From Burkholderiales bacterium (GTDB taxonomy: Bacteria > Pseudomonadota > Gammaproteobacteria > Burkholderiales > SG8-39), in the NCBI GenBank assembly GCA_023383795.1, contig JAHDYJ010000025.1:1-45473 (forward strand): a stretch of 45,473 nucleotides of DNA. Reading direction: 5' to 3'. A program made the position numbers and the translations under genes. Position 1 is the first letter of the stretch. Every line of letters begins with the position of its first letter. The notes beneath the pieces were generated by a model. It was not told the DNA's origin, ran no database searches, and saw only the letters and a program-made list of their open reading frames with translations. Shown piece after piece: positions 33,824 to 41,170 of this stretch.

Positions 33824-33985
33824 TGCCGCGATGGCGGGATCAGTGCCGCGCGGGCGCCGGCGCCCGATCGCGCTCCGGACGGGGGAAGACTCGGCCGGGC
33901 TCCTGCGCCAAGGAGGCGGTGCGCAGGGTGCGGGCCCGGCCGAACGGTCCTCCCCGGTCGAGAGCGCCGCCCGCCATGGTCCCGG

Positions 33986-34249
33986 CTACTGCGTCCTGGC
34001 GGCTTCCGCCGCGCCCTGTCGGGCCGCTGCGACCGCCGCCGGACGGCCGTCCCGCGCGCCGACGGCGGTCTCCTGCTCGGCCACCGCGCCGGAGGCGAGC
34101 ACCATCACCACGAGCGCGACGACCGCGCTCACGACGACGCCCTGGACCACCGCGGCCACGACGAGCTTGCCGAAATCGAGCCAGATCCGCGGCTGCCGCA
34201 GCCCCGCCTCGATCGTGGTCCCGTTGCGCATCGTCTCGCCGGTCCTCAT
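33986..34249 (-). CDS. Small single-pass membrane protein in the sortase locus
   Basis: An 87-residue hypothetical protein. A polar N-terminus (residues 1-26) is followed by a hydrophobic segment VVAAVVQGVVVSAVVALVVM (about 30-49) and an Ala/Arg/Glu-rich tail. ATG 34249 overlaps the stop of the upstream small ORF (ATGA). No known family was recognised. It lies 162 bp upstream of the sortase gene on the same strand. Real coding is likely but not certain; the 162-bp gap after it shows nothing else. Confidence 0.5.
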   Translation of the reverse strand: MRTGETMRNGTTIEAGLRQPRIWLDFGKLVVAAVVQGVVVSAVVALVVMVLASGAVAEQETAVGARDGRPAAVAAARQGAAEAARTQ

Positions 34250-34419
34250 ACGCACATCCGCCGCGAAGCCGCACGCCGCTCGGCGTTGCGCAGCAGCCGC
34301 GCAAGCCCGGGCAGCGCACCCGACGGCAGCCGCACGGCGGCGGCCCGCCGCGCCGCGGCCGCCGCGCGGCCGCTCGCCCCTGCCTCGGTCCCCGCCGCGG
34401 TCCACGCTTCGCGTTTCAT
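34246..34419 (-). CDS. Small Ala/Arg-rich hypothetical protein coupled to the membrane protein
   Basis: A 57-residue basic protein starting MKREAW. GGAG lies 6 nt before ATG 34419, while the longer frames starting at 34431 and 34506 lack one. It contains a short SGRAAAAARRAA block that resembles the GRxAAxARRxA motif found in some repeat proteins such as CsoS2, but a single copy in a 57-residue peptide is weak evidence. Its TGA overlaps the next ATG by one base pair frame (ATGA). Confidence 0.4.
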   Translation of the reverse strand: MKREAWTAAGTEAGASGRAAAAARRAAAVRLPSGALPGLARLLRNAERRAASRRMCV

Positions 34420-34448
34420 CGTTTTCTCCATCGCGCTTCCGTCACAAC

Positions 34449-34472
34449 GGATCACAGCGCGGATTACAGCGC
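34449..34472. repeat. Tandem 12-bp repeat upstream of the small sortase-locus genes
   Basis: GGATCACAGCGC (34449-34460) and GGATTACAGCGC (34461-34472) abut each other with one difference. They lie 30 bp upstream of the 57-residue ORF start, where a regulator or promoter could sit. Confidence 0.5.
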
Positions 34473-34520
34473 CCTCCCCAGGGCGGCCGGGGGCCATCCT
34501 GGGCAAGCCTAGCGATCAAA

Positions 34521-34539
34521 TCTGGCAACATTCTGGCAA
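34521..34539. promoter_or_regulatory. Candidate OmpR-type operator: TCTGGCAA direct repeat at 11-bp period
   Basis: Two identical octamers TCTGGCAA at 34521-34528 and 34532-34539 have an 11-bp period, the spacing typical of tandem binding by OmpR/PhoB-family regulators. They lie in the intergenic region between the two divergent parts of the sortase locus, about 90 bp ahead of the response regulator start. A -10-like TATAGT follows at 34588-34593. Confidence 0.6.
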
Positions 34540-34629
34540 TCGGGCCCGGGGCGGACCCAATGCCGGTCGGGCGGGTGCCACGCGCGCTATAGTCGGCGCA
34601 GTCGATAACCCGCTCCGATCAGCCGCATC

Positions 34630-35328
34630 ATGAGCCGTCGCATCGCCATCGTCGAGGACGAACCCGCCATCCGTGAGAACTATGCCGATGTCCTGCGCAG
34701 ACAGGGCTACGAGGTGAGGACCCATGCCGACCGGACGGGCGCCATGGAGGCCTTCCGGACCCGGCTGCCCGATCTCGCGATCATCGACATCGGGCTCGCC
34801 GAGGAGATCGACGGCGGGTTCGCCCTCTGCCGCGACCTGCGCGCCATGTCGGCCACCCTGCCGATCATCTTCCTGACCGCCCGCGACAGCGACTTCGACG
34901 TGATCGCCGGCCTGCGCATGGGCGCGGACGACTACCTGACGAAGGACGTGAGCCTGCCGCACCTGCTCGCGCGGATCGCCGCGCTCTTCCGCCGCGTCGA
35001 CATCCTGCGCACCCCGCCGTCGAACGACGACGTGCTCCGGCGCGGCGCGCTCACGCTCGACCTGAAGCGGATGACCGCGCGCTGGAACGACGCGCCGGTC
35101 GACCTGACGCTGACCGAGTTCTGGATGGTGCACGCGCTCGCGCGCTATCCCGGCCACGTGAAGGACCGCGACGCGCTGATGCGCGAGGCCAACCTGGTCG
35201 TCGACGACAGCACGATCACCTCGCACGTGAAGCGCATCCGCCGCAAGTTCCAGGCGGTGGACGCCGCGTTCGACGCGGTCGACACGGTCTACGGGATGGG
35301 CTACCGCTGGCGCGAAGCGGGCACATGA
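34630..35328 (+). CDS. Dedicated sortase system response regulator (OmpR family)
   Basis: A 232-residue response regulator. The receiver domain has the acidic pair in VEDEP, the phosphoacceptor Asp in AIIDIGL, the Thr in FLTARDSD and the Lys in YLTKDVSL. The C-terminal winged helix ends TVYGMGYRWR. The stretch GLRMGADDYLTKDVSLPHLLARIAALFRR is the pattern I associate with the 'proteobacterial dedicated sortase system response regulator' family, recalled from memory. Its stop overlaps the kinase start (ATGA). Confidence 0.88.
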   Translation: MSRRIAIVEDEPAIRENYADVLRRQGYEVRTHADRTGAMEAFRTRLPDLAIIDIGLAEEIDGGFALCRDLRAMSATLPIIFLTARDSDFDVIAGLRMGADDYLTKDVSLPHLLARIAALFRRVDILRTPPSNDDVLRRGALTLDLKRMTARWNDAPVDLTLTEFWMVHALARYPGHVKDRDALMREANLVVDDSTITSHVKRIRRKFQAVDAAFDAVDTVYGMGYRWREAGT

Positions 35329-36992
35329 CGCGTCGCTTCGGCCTCGGCATCCGCGCCAAGCTGCTCGCGGCGTCGAGCGTCTTGCTGCTGGTGCCGTGGC
35401 TCGGGTACCAGTACGTGAGCGAGCTCGAGCGCTTCCTGCGCGAGGCCCAGCAGCAGAAGCTCGCCGGCACCGCGCAGGCGGTCGCGACCGCGCTGCACGA
35501 GCGGCCGCGGCTGTTCGAACGGCCCGGCGCCGACCTCGCCACGGAGAGCGCGGCGCGCGGCGACGACGACTTCAGCCGCCTGCCGCTCATGCCCCCGCCG
35601 CCGGCGCCGCCGCCGTTCCCCGCGCGCCCCGGGAGCAACGCCGAGATCGAGCAGATCCTCGCCGGCCTCGCGCGCTCCACCGCGCGCATCTGGGTCGTCG
35701 ACCGCAACCTGCGGGTGCTCGCGGTGGCCGGCGGACTGCGCCGCGCGCCGCCGCCCGGGGACGAGGAAGTCTCCACGCTCGGCGGGATCTGGTCGGTCGT
35801 GGAATCGCGCGTGCTCGCGCCCGCGTACCGGCTCGTGCTCACGCAGCCGCGCGAGGACTTCGCCGAGGAGCTGCCGGCCGAGGCGGTCGGGCGCTTCCGC
35901 GAGGTGCAGCGCGCGCTGACCGGGATCCCGTCCAACGGCCGCCGCGCGACGCCCGACGAGCGCGCGGTGATCGTGTCGGCCGCGCATCCGATCTGGATCG
36001 CCTACGAGGTGCGCGGCGCGGTCGTCGTCGAGGAGACCACCAACGCGGTGCTCGCGGAGCGCAACCGCGCGTTCGAGCGGCTGTTCAGCCTCGTTCTCGC
36101 GGTGCTCCTGGTCGGCTCGCTGACGCTGTTCGTCTTCGCGTCGCGACTCTCGGGCCGCATCCGGCGGCTGCGCGACCAGGCCGAGGCGGCGATCGACGCC
36201 CACGGCCGCGTGACCGGACGCATGCCGCCGTCCACCGCCGCCGACGAGGTCGGCGACCTCTCGCGCAGCTTCGCGTCGGCGCTCGACCGGCTCGGCGAGT
36301 ACGCCGCCTACCAGAAGGCGATGGGCTCGCGCCTCTCCCACGAGCTGCGCACGCCGATCGCGGTCGTGCGCACCTCGCTCGAGAACCTCGCGCTCGCCCC
36401 GCTCGCCGCGGAGTCGCGCGTCTACATCGAGCGCGCGCAGGAGGGCATCGACCGGCTCGGCCACATCCTCGCCAGCATGTCCGAGGCGACCCGGCTCGAG
36501 CACCTCCTGCGCGAGGCCGAGCGCGAGCGCTTCGGCCTCGCCGGCGTGATCGCCGGCTGCGTCGAGGGCTACCGCGGCATCTACCCCGGCCGGCGCTTCG
36601 ACCTGCGCCTGCCGGACGAGCCGGTGCACGTGATGGGGGCGCCCGAGCTCGTGGCGCAGATGCTCGACAAGCTGGTCGCCAATGCCGTGGACTTCGGGCG
36701 CCCGGAGGCGCCGATCGTCGTGCGCCTGGCGAAGGGCGCGCTCGAGACCACGCTGACGGTGGCGAACGAGGGGCCGCCGCTGCCCGAGGAGATGCGCAGC
36801 CGGCTCTTCGAGTCCATGGTCTCGGTGCGCCCGGCGCGCACCGGCGGCGCCCCGCATCTCGGCCTCGGCCTCTACATCGTGCGGCTGATCGCCGAGTTCC
36901 ACGGCGGCCGGGCGAGCGCCTCCAACCGGGAGGATGTCGAGGGGGTGGTGGTCAAGGTAAGCTTCCCGCCGGAGCCCTTCTACGCCGATTGA
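35325..36992 (+). CDS. Dedicated sortase system sensor histidine kinase
   Basis: A 555-residue sensor kinase. Two membrane segments (about 12-30 and 252-275) flank a periplasmic domain of some 220 residues that contains a Pro-rich stretch (LPLMPPPPAPPPFP). A HAMP domain follows, then the His-box SHELRTPIAVVRTSLENL, an N-box LDKLVANAVDFG, and the G-boxes ending HLGLGLYIVRLIAEFHGG. SRLSHELRTPIAVVR fits the kinase of the dedicated sortase system. Cotranscribed and coupled with the regulator, 3 nt ahead of the Crp-family gene. Confidence 0.9.
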   Translation: MTRRFGLGIRAKLLAASSVLLLVPWLGYQYVSELERFLREAQQQKLAGTAQAVATALHERPRLFERPGADLATESAARGDDDFSRLPLMPPPPAPPPFPARPGSNAEIEQILAGLARSTARIWVVDRNLRVLAVAGGLRRAPPPGDEEVSTLGGIWSVVESRVLAPAYRLVLTQPREDFAEELPAEAVGRFREVQRALTGIPSNGRRATPDERAVIVSAAHPIWIAYEVRGAVVVEETTNAVLAERNRAFERLFSLVLAVLLVGSLTLFVFASRLSGRIRRLRDQAEAAIDAHGRVTGRMPPSTAADEVGDLSRSFASALDRLGEYAAYQKAMGSRLSHELRTPIAVVRTSLENLALAPLAAESRVYIERAQEGIDRLGHILASMSEATRLEHLLREAERERFGLAGVIAGCVEGYRGIYPGRRFDLRLPDEPVHVMGAPELVAQMLDKLVANAVDFGRPEAPIVVRLAKGALETTLTVANEGPPLPEEMRSRLFESMVSVRPARTGGAPHLGLGLYIVRLIAEFHGGRASASNREDVEGVVVKVSFPPEPFYAD

Positions 36993-36995
36993 GCC

Positions 36996-37679
36996 ATGCC
37001 GACGACGATGGACCGCGCCAAGGTCAAGGAGCGACTGGTCGCCCTCTACCCGCCGTTCGCCTCGCTCGCGCCGGACCGGCTCGACGCGCTGCTCGACGAG
37101 GCGCCGGCCATGACGGTGCCGGCCGGCACCGTCATGTTCGACGAGAAGAACCCCTGCATGGCCTTCCCGCTGCTGCTCGAGGGCACGGTGCGCGTGGCGA
37201 AGAGCGCGCCGAACGGACGCGAGCTGCAGCTCTACCGCGTGGTCCCGGGCGAGGCGTGCGTGATGACCTCGAGCTGCCTGCTCGGGCACGCGCCGTACGC
37301 CGCCCGCGGGATCGCGGAATCGGACACCACGCTCGTCACGCTGCCGGCGCCGATCTTCAACCGGCTCGTGACCGAGCACGAGCCGTTCCGCACCTACGTC
37401 TTCAGCCTCTTCGCCGATCGCCTCTCCGAGCTGATGCAGCTCGTGGAGGCGGTGGCGTTCCAGCGTCTCGACCAGCGCCTGGCGGCGCTGCTGCTCGGCA
37501 AGGGCAAGGTGATCCGCACGACGCACCAGCAGCTCGCCGACGAGCTCGGCAGCGTGCGCGAGATCGTGAGCCGGCTCCTGCGCAGCTTCGCCGACCAGGG
37601 CCTGGTCGCGCTGTCGCGCGAGCAGATCGAGATCCGCGATCCGGCCGGCCTGCGCGGCATCGCCGCGCCCGCGGCCTGA
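36996..37679 (+). CDS. Crp/Fnr family transcriptional regulator
   Basis: A 227-residue regulator with an N-terminal cyclic-nucleotide-binding fold (residues 35-135) and a C-terminal Crp-type helix-turn-helix (THQQLADELGSVREIVSRLLRSFADQGLV). It lacks the N-terminal Cys cluster of Fnr, and the cAMP-binding arginine pattern is not evident, so the effector is unknown. Cys54 and a Cys pair near residues 89 and 94 could sense redox, which is speculation. It starts 4 bp after the kinase gene and probably belongs to the same transcript. Confidence 0.9.
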   Translation: MPTTMDRAKVKERLVALYPPFASLAPDRLDALLDEAPAMTVPAGTVMFDEKNPCMAFPLLLEGTVRVAKSAPNGRELQLYRVVPGEACVMTSSCLLGHAPYAARGIAESDTTLVTLPAPIFNRLVTEHEPFRTYVFSLFADRLSELMQLVEAVAFQRLDQRLAALLLGKGKVIRTTHQQLADELGSVREIVSRLLRSFADQGLVALSREQIEIRDPAGLRGIAAPAA

Positions 37680-37693
37680 CCGGCTGCGCCGCC

Positions 37694-38299
37694 GTGCCGA
37701 AGGAAGATCCTGCCGGCCCCGAGTTCTGGGAGAGGCGCTACCGCGAGCGCGTCACGCCCTGGGACGCGGGCGCGGTTCCGGCCGAGGTGCGCGAGCTCGT
37801 CGCCGCGCTTGCGCCGCGGCAGCGCGTGCTGATTCCGGGCTGCGGCAGCGCGTACGAGGCGCGCGTCTTCGTCGAGGCCGGGCACGACGTCGTGGCGATC
37901 GACTTCAGCGAGGCGGCGCTCGCGGCGGCGCGCGTCGTGCTCGGCGAACGGCAGGCGGCGCTGCGCCGCGCCGACTTCTTCGCCGACGAGCTCGGCGCGC
38001 CGTTCGATCTCGTCTACGAGCGCGCGTTCCTGTGCGCGCTGCCGCGGCGGCGCTGGGCCGAGTACGCGGAGCGGATCGCGGGCGTGCTGCGCGCCGGCGG
38101 CCGGCTCGCCGGCTACTTCTTCTGGAACGAGAGCGAGCGCGGTCCGCCGTTCGGCCTCGAGCCCGGCGAGCTGGAGCGCCTGCTCGAGGGACGCTTCGCG
38201 CGCGTCGCCGATGCGCCGGCGCAGGCGTCGATCCCGGTCTTCGCCGGCAAGGAGCGCTGGCAGATCTGGGTCAAGGCGCCCGGGACGAAGGCCGCCTAG
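37694..38299 (+). CDS. Thiopurine S-methyltransferase-like SAM-dependent methyltransferase
   Basis: A 201-residue methyltransferase of the TPMT family. It has the start region PEFWERRYRERVTPWDAG, SAM motif VLIPGCGSAYEARVF, DFFADELGAPFDLVYERAFLCALPRR and the C-terminal GYFFWNESERGPPFGL. Bacterial members methylate selenium, tellurium or thiol compounds. GTG 37694 gives the usual N-terminus; no good ribosome-binding site. It is the last gene before a strong terminator. Confidence 0.88.
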   Translation: MPKEDPAGPEFWERRYRERVTPWDAGAVPAEVRELVAALAPRQRVLIPGCGSAYEARVFVEAGHDVVAIDFSEAALAAARVVLGERQAALRRADFFADELGAPFDLVYERAFLCALPRRRWAEYAERIAGVLRAGGRLAGYFFWNESERGPPFGLEPGELERLLEGRFARVADAPAQASIPVFAGKERWQIWVKAPGTKAA

Positions 38300-38335
38300 C
38301 GGCACCGACTAGCCGCCCCACCGGGCGGAACGCGA

Positions 38336-38364
38336 GAAAAAGGCGGCCGGGGGCCGCCTTTTTC
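38336..38364. terminator. Bidirectional terminator after the methyltransferase gene
   Basis: A perfect 13-bp stem (38336-38348 with 38352-38364) with a GGG loop. The stem contains AAAAA on the left and TTTTT on the right, so it can act on both strands. The convergent GGDEF gene ends at 38392. Confidence 0.9.
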
Positions 38365-38391
38365 TTCGGCGGGCGCCGCCCCGTGGCGCCC

Positions 38392-39279
38392 CTATGCGGG
38401 CACCGTGGGCGCCGCCTCGCCGATCACGCGCTCGCGCGTGCGGTTCTTGCCCGCCTTGCGCGCCTCGGCGAGCAGCTGCTCCGCCGTGGCGACCGCCTCC
38501 TCCACCGTGGCCGGCGGCTCGAGATAGGTCACGAGCGCGAGGCCGAATCCCATCGGCCGCCCGTCGCGTCGCAAGTCGTGCTCCAGCTTGTCGCGCAGCA
38601 TCTGCGCGACGAGCAGCGCGTTGTCGCGGCCGGTCTCGGGCAGCAGCACGGCGAAGACGTCCTCGTGCAGGCGCGCGACCGCGTCGGTGCGCCGCACGCT
38701 CGCGACGAGCGTTCTGCCGATGGTGCGCACCGGCCGCTCGGCCTCGGGCGCGGCGAGGTCGGTCAGGCCGTCGCAGTGCACGAGCGCGAGCGTGAACGGT
38801 CGGCGGTAGCGCTGGTGCCGGTCGAGCTCGATGCCGAAGCGCTCGGCGAACCCCAGCCGGTTCATCACGCTGGTCACGACGTCGGTGCGGGTCGTCGCGC
38901 GCGCGCGGTCGCTCGCCGCACGCAGGCCCGCGGCCAGCACGCCGACGACGGCGAGCACCCCGGAAAGCGCGATCGTGTCGAACGCGAAGGCGAAGCCGGT
39001 CGAGTTGGGGTGGCCGACCGCGTAGCCGATCGCCGCGGTGAGCGCGCCCGCGAGCAGCGCCATTCCGATGCCGCCCGTCACGCCGCCGCCCCAGGCGGCG
39101 ATCAGCACCGGCAGCGCGTAGAAGGCCGTGAAGCTCGCCGCGTCGCCCGTCAGGGCGTCCAGCGCGGCGATCGGCGCCGCGGCCGTCGCGGCGACCAGGA
39201 AAGACCGCACCCGGCTGCGGAAGAGCGTGGCCGCGGGCGGCGCCCCGCGGTCGACCGCGCGCTCACCGGGCTTGCCCAT
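38392..39279 (-). CDS. Membrane protein with degenerate GGDEF domain
   Basis: A 295-residue protein. Four or five hydrophobic segments (about residues 25-120) lead to a GGDEF-fold domain. The opening DVVTSVMNRLGFAERF fits D-x-LT-x-x-xNR. The metal block DIDGFK is VHCDGLTDL. The signature GGDEF is HEDVF at 205-209, so both glycines and the catalytic Glu are missing. No I-site is intact. It should not make c-di-GMP and may act as a GTP-binding or protein-interaction module. Confidence 0.82.
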   Translation of the reverse strand: MGKPGERAVDRGAPPAATLFRSRVRSFLVAATAAAPIAALDALTGDAASFTAFYALPVLIAAWGGGVTGGIGMALLAGALTAAIGYAVGHPNSTGFAFAFDTIALSGVLAVVGVLAAGLRAASDRARATTRTDVVTSVMNRLGFAERFGIELDRHQRYRRPFTLALVHCDGLTDLAAPEAERPVRTIGRTLVASVRRTDAVARLHEDVFAVLLPETGRDNALLVAQMLRDKLEHDLRRDGRPMGFGLALVTYLEPPATVEEAVATAEQLLAEARKAGKNRTRERVIGEAAPTVPA

Positions 39280-39294
39280 GACGCCGGCCGGCCC

Positions 39295-40263
39295 TCAGAG
39301 CAGCCGGCAGATCGCGGCGACGTCCGCGTTGCCGCCGGAGACGACGACCCCGACGCGGGCGCCGCGCACCTCCGCCTTGCCCTCGAACAGGCCGGCGGCG
39401 CCGAGCGCGCCGGTCGGCTCGACGACGATCTTCATGCGTTCCCACAGGTAGAGCATGGCCCGCAGCAGCTCCGGGTCGGTGACTGTGGCCATATCGTGAA
39501 CGTAGCGGAGCACCAATGGGAAGGTAATTTTCCCGAGGGAGGACGTTCTGGCGCCGTCCGCGACGGTTTCCGGGTTCCGGCACGTCTGCAGCGTGCCGGT
39601 GTGGAACGAGCGGGTGGCGTCGTCCCCGGCGGCGGGCTCGATCCCGATTACCCGGCAGCCGGGGGCGAGCGCGGCCGCCGCCAGCGCGCAACCGGAAATA
39701 AGTCCTCCGCCGCCGCACGGGACGAACAGCCAGTCGAGCGGCCCGACCTCCTCCAGGAGCTCCTTCGCCGCCGTTCCCTGCCCGGCGACGACGTCCGGAT
39801 GGTCGAACGGCGGCACGATCGCGAGTCCCTGCTCGGCGGCGATCCGCGCGCCGAGCGCCTCGCGCGTCGTCGCGTCCTTGTCGTAGGTGAGCACCTCGGC
39901 GCCGTAGCCGCGGGTCGCCGCGAGCTTGACCGCCGGCGCGTCGGCCGGCATCACCACCACGATGCGCACCCCGAGCAGCCGCCCGGCGAGGGCCAGCGCC
40001 TGCGCGTGGTTGCCCGACGAGAACGTGAGCACGCCGCGCCGCCGCGCCGCCTCGTCCAGCCGCGCGAGCGCGTTGTACGCGCCGCGGAACTTGAAGGCTC
40101 CCGCGCGCTGGAAGCTCTCGCACTTGAAGAAGACCTCGGCGCCGACGCGCGCGTCCACCGAGCGCGAGGTCATGACCGGCGTCCGGTGCGCGACCCCGGC
40201 GAGGCGCGCGGCGGCAGCCGCCACGTCCGCGTAGCCGACCGGCAAATCGCCGTCCGCGCTCAT
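39295..40263 (-). CDS. Threonine/serine dehydratase-type PLP enzyme without ACT domain
   Basis: A 322-residue fold-type II PLP enzyme. The PLP lysine is in QRAGAFKFRGAYNAL. SSGNHAQALALAGRL, CGGGGLISGCALAA and the C-terminal VVVSGGN that holds the pyridine nitrogen are present. It resembles catabolic threonine dehydratase, serine racemase and L-threo-3-hydroxyaspartate ammonia-lyase; sequence alone cannot separate these. No regulatory ACT domain, so not the biosynthetic IlvA. ATG 40263 overlaps the phosphatase stop (ATGA). Confidence 0.88.
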   Translation of the reverse strand: MSADGDLPVGYADVAAAAARLAGVAHRTPVMTSRSVDARVGAEVFFKCESFQRAGAFKFRGAYNALARLDEAARRRGVLTFSSGNHAQALALAGRLLGVRIVVVMPADAPAVKLAATRGYGAEVLTYDKDATTREALGARIAAEQGLAIVPPFDHPDVVAGQGTAAKELLEEVGPLDWLFVPCGGGGLISGCALAAAALAPGCRVIGIEPAAGDDATRSFHTGTLQTCRNPETVADGARTSSLGKITFPLVLRYVHDMATVTDPELLRAMLYLWERMKIVVEPTGALGAAGLFEGKAEVRGARVGVVVSGGNADVAAICRLL

Positions 40264-40970
40264 CGCCCGCCGCCTCGGGCCGGGCTTCCGGCACCGCTTC
40301 CCGAACTCCTGGCCGCCGGCTCGGTCGGATCGTCGGCCGCATCGACCGCGAGATGCGCGACGTCGCCCCACCGCTCGACCGACAGCCGGCCGCCGGCGAA
40401 ACGCAGATGGTTGAGCGACGCGTTCGCGAGCGCGTAGGTGCGCGGCGCGTCCGCCGGCAGCCCGGCGGCGCGGCGGTACGCCACGCCGAGCACGCCGCCG
40501 TGCGCGACGACGACGACGCGCTTGCCGGCGTGCGCCGCGGCGATGCGCTCGAGCGCGCGCAGGACGCGCGCGCCGAACGCCGCCGCGCTCTCCCCGCCCG
40601 GCACCACGTACTCGTGATCGCGGGCGGCCACGCGCGCATACGCCTCCGGGTGCAGCGCTTCGGCCTCCGCCCAGGTGCATCCTTCGAGAACGCCGTAGGC
40701 CCGCTCGCGCAGACCGGGCTCGAGCTCGACCGCGAGCGCGAGCCGGGCGGCGATCGCCGCCGCCGTCTCGCGCGCGCGGCCCAGGTCGCTCGCAAAGATG
40801 CGATCGACCGGCTCGTCGGCGAGCCGCGCCGCGAGCATGCGCGCCTGCGCGACTCCCGCGCTGGTGAGCGGGCTGTCCAGCCATCCCTGCACGCGACCTT
40901 CCGCGTTCCATCGGGTCTCGCCGTGGCGGACCAGCAGCAGCAAGGTGTCGCCGGTTGCTTCGTTCGTCAT
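40260..40970 (-). CDS. Histidine phosphatase (phosphoglycerate mutase-like) family protein
   Basis: A 236-residue enzyme with the RHGE motif (LLVRHGETRWNAEGRVQGW), the Arg in ASDLGRARETA, the Glu in LRERAYGVLEG and the second His in VVVVAHGGVLG. It is a cofactor-independent-looking phosphatase of the GpmB/CobC type; substrate unknown. The C-terminus is a Gly/Ser-rich tail of about 25 residues. Translationally coupled with the dehydratase. Confidence 0.9.
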   Translation of the reverse strand: MTNEATGDTLLLLVRHGETRWNAEGRVQGWLDSPLTSAGVAQARMLAARLADEPVDRIFASDLGRARETAAAIAARLALAVELEPGLRERAYGVLEGCTWAEAEALHPEAYARVAARDHEYVVPGGESAAAFGARVLRALERIAAAHAGKRVVVVAHGGVLGVAYRRAAGLPADAPRTYALANASLNHLRFAGGRLSVERWGDVAHLAVDAADDPTEPAARSSGSGAGSPARGGGR

Positions 40971-41087
40971 GTTCGGTCGCGCACGCGCCGCAGCCGCCGG
41001 CAGCGGCGCAAGAGCCGGCGCGCCGCGCGGACGGAAGGGTCGCGGGAAAAATACCTGCGCGCCGCGATCCGCGACAGCGCATAATCG

Positions 41088-41109
41088 GCCGATAGTTTAA
41101 GTTATCGGC
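41088..41109. promoter_or_regulatory. Nested palindromes upstream of the PP2C gene
   Basis: GCCGATA (41088-41094) and TATCGGC (41103-41109) are inverse and 8 bp apart, and the palindrome ATCGGCCGAT (41084-41093) overlaps the left arm. This AT-richer patch lies in the 200-bp divergent region between the histidine phosphatase and PP2C genes. It may be an operator. The rest of the gap shows no other feature. Confidence 0.4.
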
Positions 41110-41170
41110 TCCCCGCACGCCGCTCAACGCCTGGACGCTCCGGCAAGCCGCCCTACGCCTCGACGATCAC

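Noticed and set aside
34246..34419. The GRAAAAARR block as evidence for a carboxysome CsoS2-type peptide
   Set aside because: One loose copy in a low-complexity Ala/Arg peptide is too weak, and no carboxysome genes are present.
35396..38299. A 967-codon frame ending in the TPMT-like methyltransferase
   Set aside because: The first 760 codons are shadow of the kinase and Crp genes. The methyltransferase begins at GTG 37694.
39295..41127. A 610-codon frame ending in the threonine dehydratase-like enzyme
   Set aside because: The N-terminal half is the histidine phosphatase in another frame; ATG 40263 with a stop-start overlap is the true start.
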